A stretch of DNA of 64,000 bases from Pedobacter jejuensis (lineage in GTDB: Bacteria > Bacteroidota > Bacteroidia > Sphingobacteriales > Sphingobacteriaceae): positions 310,001 to 374,000 of the forward strand of contig NZ_RBEE01000042.1 in the NCBI RefSeq assembly GCF_003725795.1, given 5' to 3'. The stretch's first letter is position 1. Each line of letters opens with the position of its first letter. This document shows positions 60,338 through 64,000 of the stretch, piece by piece. A program made the position numbers and the translations under genes. The notes under the pieces are model-generated. The model was not told where the DNA came from, searched no databases, and saw nothing but the letters and a program-made list of their open reading frames with translations.

Positions 60338-62074
60338 ATGAGTGACTTTCAGATAAAAAAATCGCCCATTGTTTACGATGCCATTGTTGTTGGCTCGGGT
60401 GCAGGCGGTGGAATGGCAGCGTATGTATTAGCAAATGCAGGCCAAAAAGTTTTAATGCTCGAAGCTGGTCAGTATTTCGACCCAAGATTGGATTCACATC
60501 AACTAAAATGGCCTTGGGAATCGCCTCGACGCGGTGCAGGAACAACCCGCCCATTTGGAGATTTTGATGCCTCTTATGGCGGTTGGGAACTGGATGGTGA
60601 ACCTTATACTCAAAAAAATAAAACAGAATTTGAGTGGTTTCGCTCTCGTATGCTTGGCGGTCGTACCAATCACTGGGGTCGTATTTCGTTAAGGATGGGT
60701 CCGCAGGATTTTAAACCTACAGATGGGTTAACAGATTCATGGCCAATTACCTATAACGATGTAAAACCATTCTACGATAAAATAGACAGAATGATTGGCA
60801 TCTATGGAACTTCAGAAGGTATAGAAAACGAACCCGATGGAATTTTCATGAAACCACCTAAGCCTCGCTTAAATGAACTATTTATTAAAAAAGGTGCAGA
60901 GAAAGCTGGGGTAAAAGTTATTACTGGTCGCGGTGCCGTTATGACGGAATCGATAAAAGGGAACAACGACCGTGCTCCTTGTTTCTATTGCGGTCAATGT
61001 GGTAGAAGTTGCAAGGTATATGGCGATTTTTCCGCATCATCGTGTTTAGTTATCCCAGCAGTAAAAACTGGTAATTTGACTGTAATTACCGATGCCATGG
61101 TGCGTGAAGTGATTACCGATAAAGATGGAACGGCTAAAGGTGTTTCTTATGTTAACCGGAAAGATTTACAAGAATATCAGGTAAATGGAAAACTTGTTAT
61201 TTTGGGCGCAAGTGCCTGTGAATCTGCTCGTATATTATTAAATTCAAAATCCTCAGCACACCCGGGCGGCTTAGCAAATAGCAGTGGTGTAGTTGGTAAA
61301 TATTTACATGACTCTACTGGAGCTGGTGTTTCGGGTTTTCTACCCCAATTAATGGATAGAAAACGTTATAATGAAGATGGTTTAGGCAGCGTACATATTT
61401 ATTCACCTTGGTGGTTGGATAATAAGAAACTTGATTTCCCACGTGGCTATCATATTGAATATGGCGGTGGCATGGGTATGCCATCTTATGGCTTTGGCGG
61501 TGGCGTTTCGTCAATAAACGGAATGGTGCCCGATAGAAATGGCAAGAAAAAAGAAGCTGGTGGTTATGGCAAATCATTAAAAGATGATTACCGTAGATTT
61601 TATGGTACCGGTGTTGGCATGGCTGGACGTGGAACTGCAATCGCTCGTGAAGATAATTATTGCGAAATCGACCCAAACATGGTTGATAAATACGGAATCC
61701 CGGTTTTAAGGTTTAACTATAAATGGGCCAAAGAAGAAATTCTACAGGCTAAACATATGCAAGAAACGTTTCTATCAATCATGAAGGAAATGGGCGCCGT
61801 AGTTACTTCAGAAATTCATGGTCCGGATACTAATTATGGCTTGCTTAATCCAGGAAAGATTATTCACGAAGTTGGAACAATTAGAATGGGTGATGACCCA
61901 AAAAAATCAGCTTTAAATAAATATTGCCAGGCACATGACTGTAAAAATTTATTTGTGGTTGATGCTGGTCCTTTTGTACAACAAGGCGATAAGAACGCAA
62001 CCTGGACTATTCTAGCATTATCAATGAGAACTGCCGAATATATTTTAGCCGAAAAGAAAAAACAAAATATTTAA
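60338..62074 (+). CDS. GMC-family oxidoreductase, gluconate-dehydrogenase-type flavoprotein
   Basis: 578 residues. FAD site VGSGAGGGMAAYVLANAGQKVLMLEAG at 18-44, RMLGGRTNHWGRI, GASACESARILLNS, and the C-terminal VGTIRMGDDPKKSALN and VDAGPFVQQGDKNATWTILALSMRTAEYIL. A cysteine cluster C215, C218, C221, C225 (PCFYCGQCGRSC) in the middle may carry an iron-sulfur cluster, as reported in FAD-type sugar dehydrogenases. The enzyme has no signal peptide. The next gene encodes its probable small subunit with one, 5 bases downstream. No cytochrome c subunit is visible. Confidence 0.88.
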   Translation: MSDFQIKKSPIVYDAIVVGSGAGGGMAAYVLANAGQKVLMLEAGQYFDPRLDSHQLKWPWESPRRGAGTTRPFGDFDASYGGWELDGEPYTQKNKTEFEWFRSRMLGGRTNHWGRISLRMGPQDFKPTDGLTDSWPITYNDVKPFYDKIDRMIGIYGTSEGIENEPDGIFMKPPKPRLNELFIKKGAEKAGVKVITGRGAVMTESIKGNNDRAPCFYCGQCGRSCKVYGDFSASSCLVIPAVKTGNLTVITDAMVREVITDKDGTAKGVSYVNRKDLQEYQVNGKLVILGASACESARILLNSKSSAHPGGLANSSGVVGKYLHDSTGAGVSGFLPQLMDRKRYNEDGLGSVHIYSPWWLDNKKLDFPRGYHIEYGGGMGMPSYGFGGGVSSINGMVPDRNGKKKEAGGYGKSLKDDYRRFYGTGVGMAGRGTAIAREDNYCEIDPNMVDKYGIPVLRFNYKWAKEEILQAKHMQETFLSIMKEMGAVVTSEIHGPDTNYGLLNPGKIIHEVGTIRMGDDPKKSALNKYCQAHDCKNLFVVDAGPFVQQGDKNATWTILALSMRTAEYILAEKKKQNI

Positions 62075-62079
62075 GAATT

Positions 62080-62712
62080 ATGAACAGACGTGATTCACTA
62101 AAAGCCTTAGGCATAACTGCACTAAGTACTTCTGTACTTGTTGAAGCTTGCAAGCAGCCTGAAAATAAAACCACCGTTGCTGCTCCAGAAGAAACTACTA
62201 AAGAAGCGGGAAAGGAGCAATGGGAAGTTGATAGAGATAAAAAACTAAAATCAGAAACGTTTTTTACAAAGCATGAAATGGCTACAATTACTGTTTTGGC
62301 TGATATTATTATTCCTAAAGATGATGTTTCAGGAAGTGCTTCGGATGCAAAAGTCCCAGAATTTATCGAATTTATCGTAAAAGATATGCCCTACCACCAA
62401 ACGCCAATGCGTGGCGGGTTGAAATGGCTAGATATTTACTGCTTTAATAAATTCCAGAAATCTTTTGTTGAAGCTTCTGAAAAGGAACAGATATCTATAG
62501 TTGATGAAATTGCTTACCCTAAAAAAGCACGACCAGAAATGCAGGCTGGTGTAGCGTTTTTCAATAAAATGAGAGATTTAACCGCATCGGGTTTTTACAC
62601 TACAGAGATTGGCGTTAAGGATATTGGTTATGTTGGTAATTCGCCAAATCAATGGGCTGGTGTGCCAGATGATGTTTTGAAACAATATAACATGCAAAAC
62701 GTAAAGATTTAA
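62080..62712 (+). CDS. Gluconate 2-dehydrogenase subunit 3 family protein, Tat lipoprotein-like
   Basis: 210 residues. N-terminus MNRRDSLKALGITALSTSVLVEAC combines a twin-arginine RRDSLK motif with an SPII-like cysteine at 24, suggesting export in folded form and lipid anchoring. Conserved FFTKHEMATITVLADIIIPKDD and the PEFIEFIVKDMPY region match the gamma/small subunit of membrane-bound gluconate and related sugar dehydrogenases. It probably escorts the signal-less flavoprotein encoded directly upstream across the membrane. Five bases separate the genes, so they form one operon. Confidence 0.85.
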   Translation: MNRRDSLKALGITALSTSVLVEACKQPENKTTVAAPEETTKEAGKEQWEVDRDKKLKSETFFTKHEMATITVLADIIIPKDDVSGSASDAKVPEFIEFIVKDMPYHQTPMRGGLKWLDIYCFNKFQKSFVEASEKEQISIVDEIAYPKKARPEMQAGVAFFNKMRDLTASGFYTTEIGVKDIGYVGNSPNQWAGVPDDVLKQYNMQNVKI

Positions 62713-62737
62713 TTAAACGAGTTCGTCGTTTAAATCG

Positions 62738-62781
62738 AAACGGAGAAATCTTTGTAATTAAATGCAAAGATTTCTCCGTTT
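62738..62781. terminator. Strong hairpin terminator after the dehydrogenase operon
   Basis: AAACGGAGAAATCTTTG (62738-62754) and CAAAGATTTCTCCGTTT (62765-62781) make a 17-bp perfect stem with a 10-base loop. Located 26 bases after the stop and 43 bases before the end of the next minus-strand gene, so it may act in both directions. Confidence 0.85.
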
Positions 62782-62823
62782 CTAACCTTAAGTGAGCAAC
62801 TACTTACCTATTCTATTAATTAC

Positions 62824-64000
62824 CTATTCAATAATCAAAATCAAACCTTTCCCTTTTTCAACCAAAATAGATTTTCCATCAGAGTAATTTCCAGCAGTTT
62901 GAAATTTATCAATATTTGGAGCCAAAATTTTCGCTTTATCGGCTGTTATACCTAGCTTATTCCAATCAATAGCCAGATTAATCTTAGCATCATTATCATC
63001 CCAACTCGCCAAGGCAACCATCACTTTGCTCTTTTGCTTATATATCGTAGCTAAAACTTTTGGATTATCCGTTTTAACAGGGCAGTTTTCGCTCCAGTAA
63101 CCTATCATTTTAGAACCCGTTATTCCAAAATCATTCCAGGCTTTCCACAATGGTTTTGGATCGCTTTTGTCCGACCAGCCCAAGCGGCTCGTCATTCCAT
63201 AAAGCATTCCTCTCCACGGATTTCCATCATCTTGGAGCATCTCCCCCATTAAACCAAAAGGTATTCCACTCACCTCCGTTAAAAAGAAATCAGGATTATT
63301 TTTTTCGTAATCAAAATATTCACCAAACCACAAACGGTTTAAATAAGGGAAATGTTCCATGTACAAAATGGCACTATTGTTAAAACCATCGCTTTTATTA
63401 TACTGGTTAGCTGAATGCAGATCAATAATGCCTGGATGATTGTTTTGCGTTAAAATACGCTTAATCCGCTTCATTGTCACACGGTCAAAAGCTACATCAT
63501 CTAAGTAAACACCATCAATACCTACATTATTTACCAACCAATTCATGCCCTCAACATAATAATTATGCCAGCGATTCATTCCACTATTAATAATTGCTGC
63601 ATCTTTAATCTCAGGCACAAACCATGCAGCTAGGTAATTAGAATCGAGATGCTCCTGCAACCAACTGAAGCCACCACCTTTTCCAGGGGAATAAACTTCG
63701 GTACCCAAACTTCTCAAAGCCGGCCACTCGTAAGCATGATTGGAAAGCTCGCGAACAGTATTGTAAATTTTGACTTTTAACCCCTTTTGGTGTGCTTCAT
63801 CTATATAAGACTTCATTTTTTTCGACTCTATGAAAGGGTAATTTATCCAAGGATTGATTGGTGTAGCGTGGTGAATATTTACTACCGTAGCACCAGTCGA
63901 TTTAATAGAATCTAAATCTCCATACTTATGATAAAAGCGATTATTCCATTGAAAATCAGTATCTAATAAATGAAATGGAGTGATTAGCAAATTAAAATTA
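62824..64000 (-). CDS. Glycoside-hydrolase-like protein (DUF6067-like), 5' end outside window
   Basis: The frame is open to the right edge of the window. The apparent start at 63990 is TTG and the residues before it (NFN) continue without a stop, so the gene begins beyond 64000. The visible part (about 392 residues) carries LLITPFHLLDTDFQWNNRFYHKYGD, VNIHHATPINPWINYPF, the acidic strand VGIDGVYLDDVAFDR, GIIDLHSANQ, and a C-terminal beta domain. This looks like a TIM-barrel glycosidase fold with candidate carboxylates in LDD. I am not sure of the family name. It is convergent with the GMC operon. Confidence 0.7.
   Translation of the reverse strand, partial: NFNLLITPFHLLDTDFQWNNRFYHKYGDLDSIKSTGATVVNIHHATPINPWINYPFIESKKMKSYIDEAHQKGLKVKIYNTVRELSNHAYEWPALRSLGTEVYSPGKGGGFSWLQEHLDSNYLAAWFVPEIKDAAIINSGMNRWHNYYVEGMNWLVNNVGIDGVYLDDVAFDRVTMKRIKRILTQNNHPGIIDLHSANQYNKSDGFNNSAILYMEHFPYLNRLWFGEYFDYEKNNPDFFLTEVSGIPFGLMGEMLQDDGNPWRGMLYGMTSRLGWSDKSDPKPLWKAWNDFGITGSKMIGYWSENCPVKTDNPKVLATIYKQKSKVMVALASWDDNDAKINLAIDWNKLGITADKAKILAPNIDKFQTAGNYSDGKSILVEKGKGLILIIE

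Overview
The window looks like chromosomal DNA of a Bacteroidota bacterium, most likely Sphingobacteriaceae (Pedobacter-like). The basis is: AT-rich DNA with weak ribosome binding sites, TAnnTTTG-type promoter boxes, many SPII lipoproteins and beta-barrel proteins, a long Bacteroidota-type IspG, a RprXY-like two-component pair, a TamB/lipoprotein-TamA pair, and intergenic spaces full of short palindromic repeats. I saw no rRNA, tRNA, prophage, CRISPR array or complete insertion sequence. The genus is an inference from family resemblance.

Layout. 1-8 kb: a cupin protein cut by the left edge, a DUF4230 protein, a small lipoprotein, an orphan ABC ATPase, a PIN-domain toxin-antitoxin pair with a candidate operator, a beta-barrel protein, an ECF sigma factor with a membrane partner, a RAYT (REP-associated) transposase bracketed by two near-identical palindromes, and another outer-membrane-type protein. 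8-20 kb: a minus-strand haem cluster, hemA, hemCD (fused), hemB, hemL, hemE and hemJ. It is interrupted by a histidine kinase/response regulator/TPR trio and, between hemE and hemJ, by two toxin-antitoxin modules. One of these carries a YafQ-like toxin whose catalytic C-terminus is in the wrong frame. The other, a zeta-like P-loop toxin, overlaps hemJ by ATGA. 20-30 kb: DoxX protein, LEA-like protein, hydrolase, a six-unit tandem palindrome array, an MscS channel, ispG, a secreted hydrolase flanked by perfect 27-bp direct repeats, an RDD protein, LiaF/PspC-type envelope-stress proteins and an SDR enzyme.

30-44 kb: MlaE/MlaF lipid transport, an RlmI-like methyltransferase, a lipoprotein, MsrA, an acyl-CoA dehydrogenase family enzyme, a PnuC-type transporter under a TPP riboswitch with terminator (so probably the thiamine transporter PnuT), a second palindrome array in the opposite orientation, ParC, a four-copy hairpin array, a DUF559 nuclease-like protein, a PNGase F-like protein and cytidine deaminase. 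44-64 kb: TamB, TamA-like lipoprotein, YihY, a hybrid histidine kinase, ParE, an amino-acid permease, a DUF1304 protein, a methyltransferase, a GMC oxidoreductase with its Tat/lipoprotein small subunit, and a glycosidase-like protein cut by the right edge.

Working together: the hem genes cover glutamyl-tRNA to coproporphyrinogen-forming steps plus the HemJ protoporphyrinogen oxidase. TamB and the TamA-like lipoprotein form an envelope assembly module. ParC and ParE are both present but about 14 kb apart. The strongest unusual signals are non-coding: at least four separate palindromic repeat families, two of them arrayed, one bracketing a RAYT transposase, and others apparently invading coding sequence (ispG) and the riboswitch.
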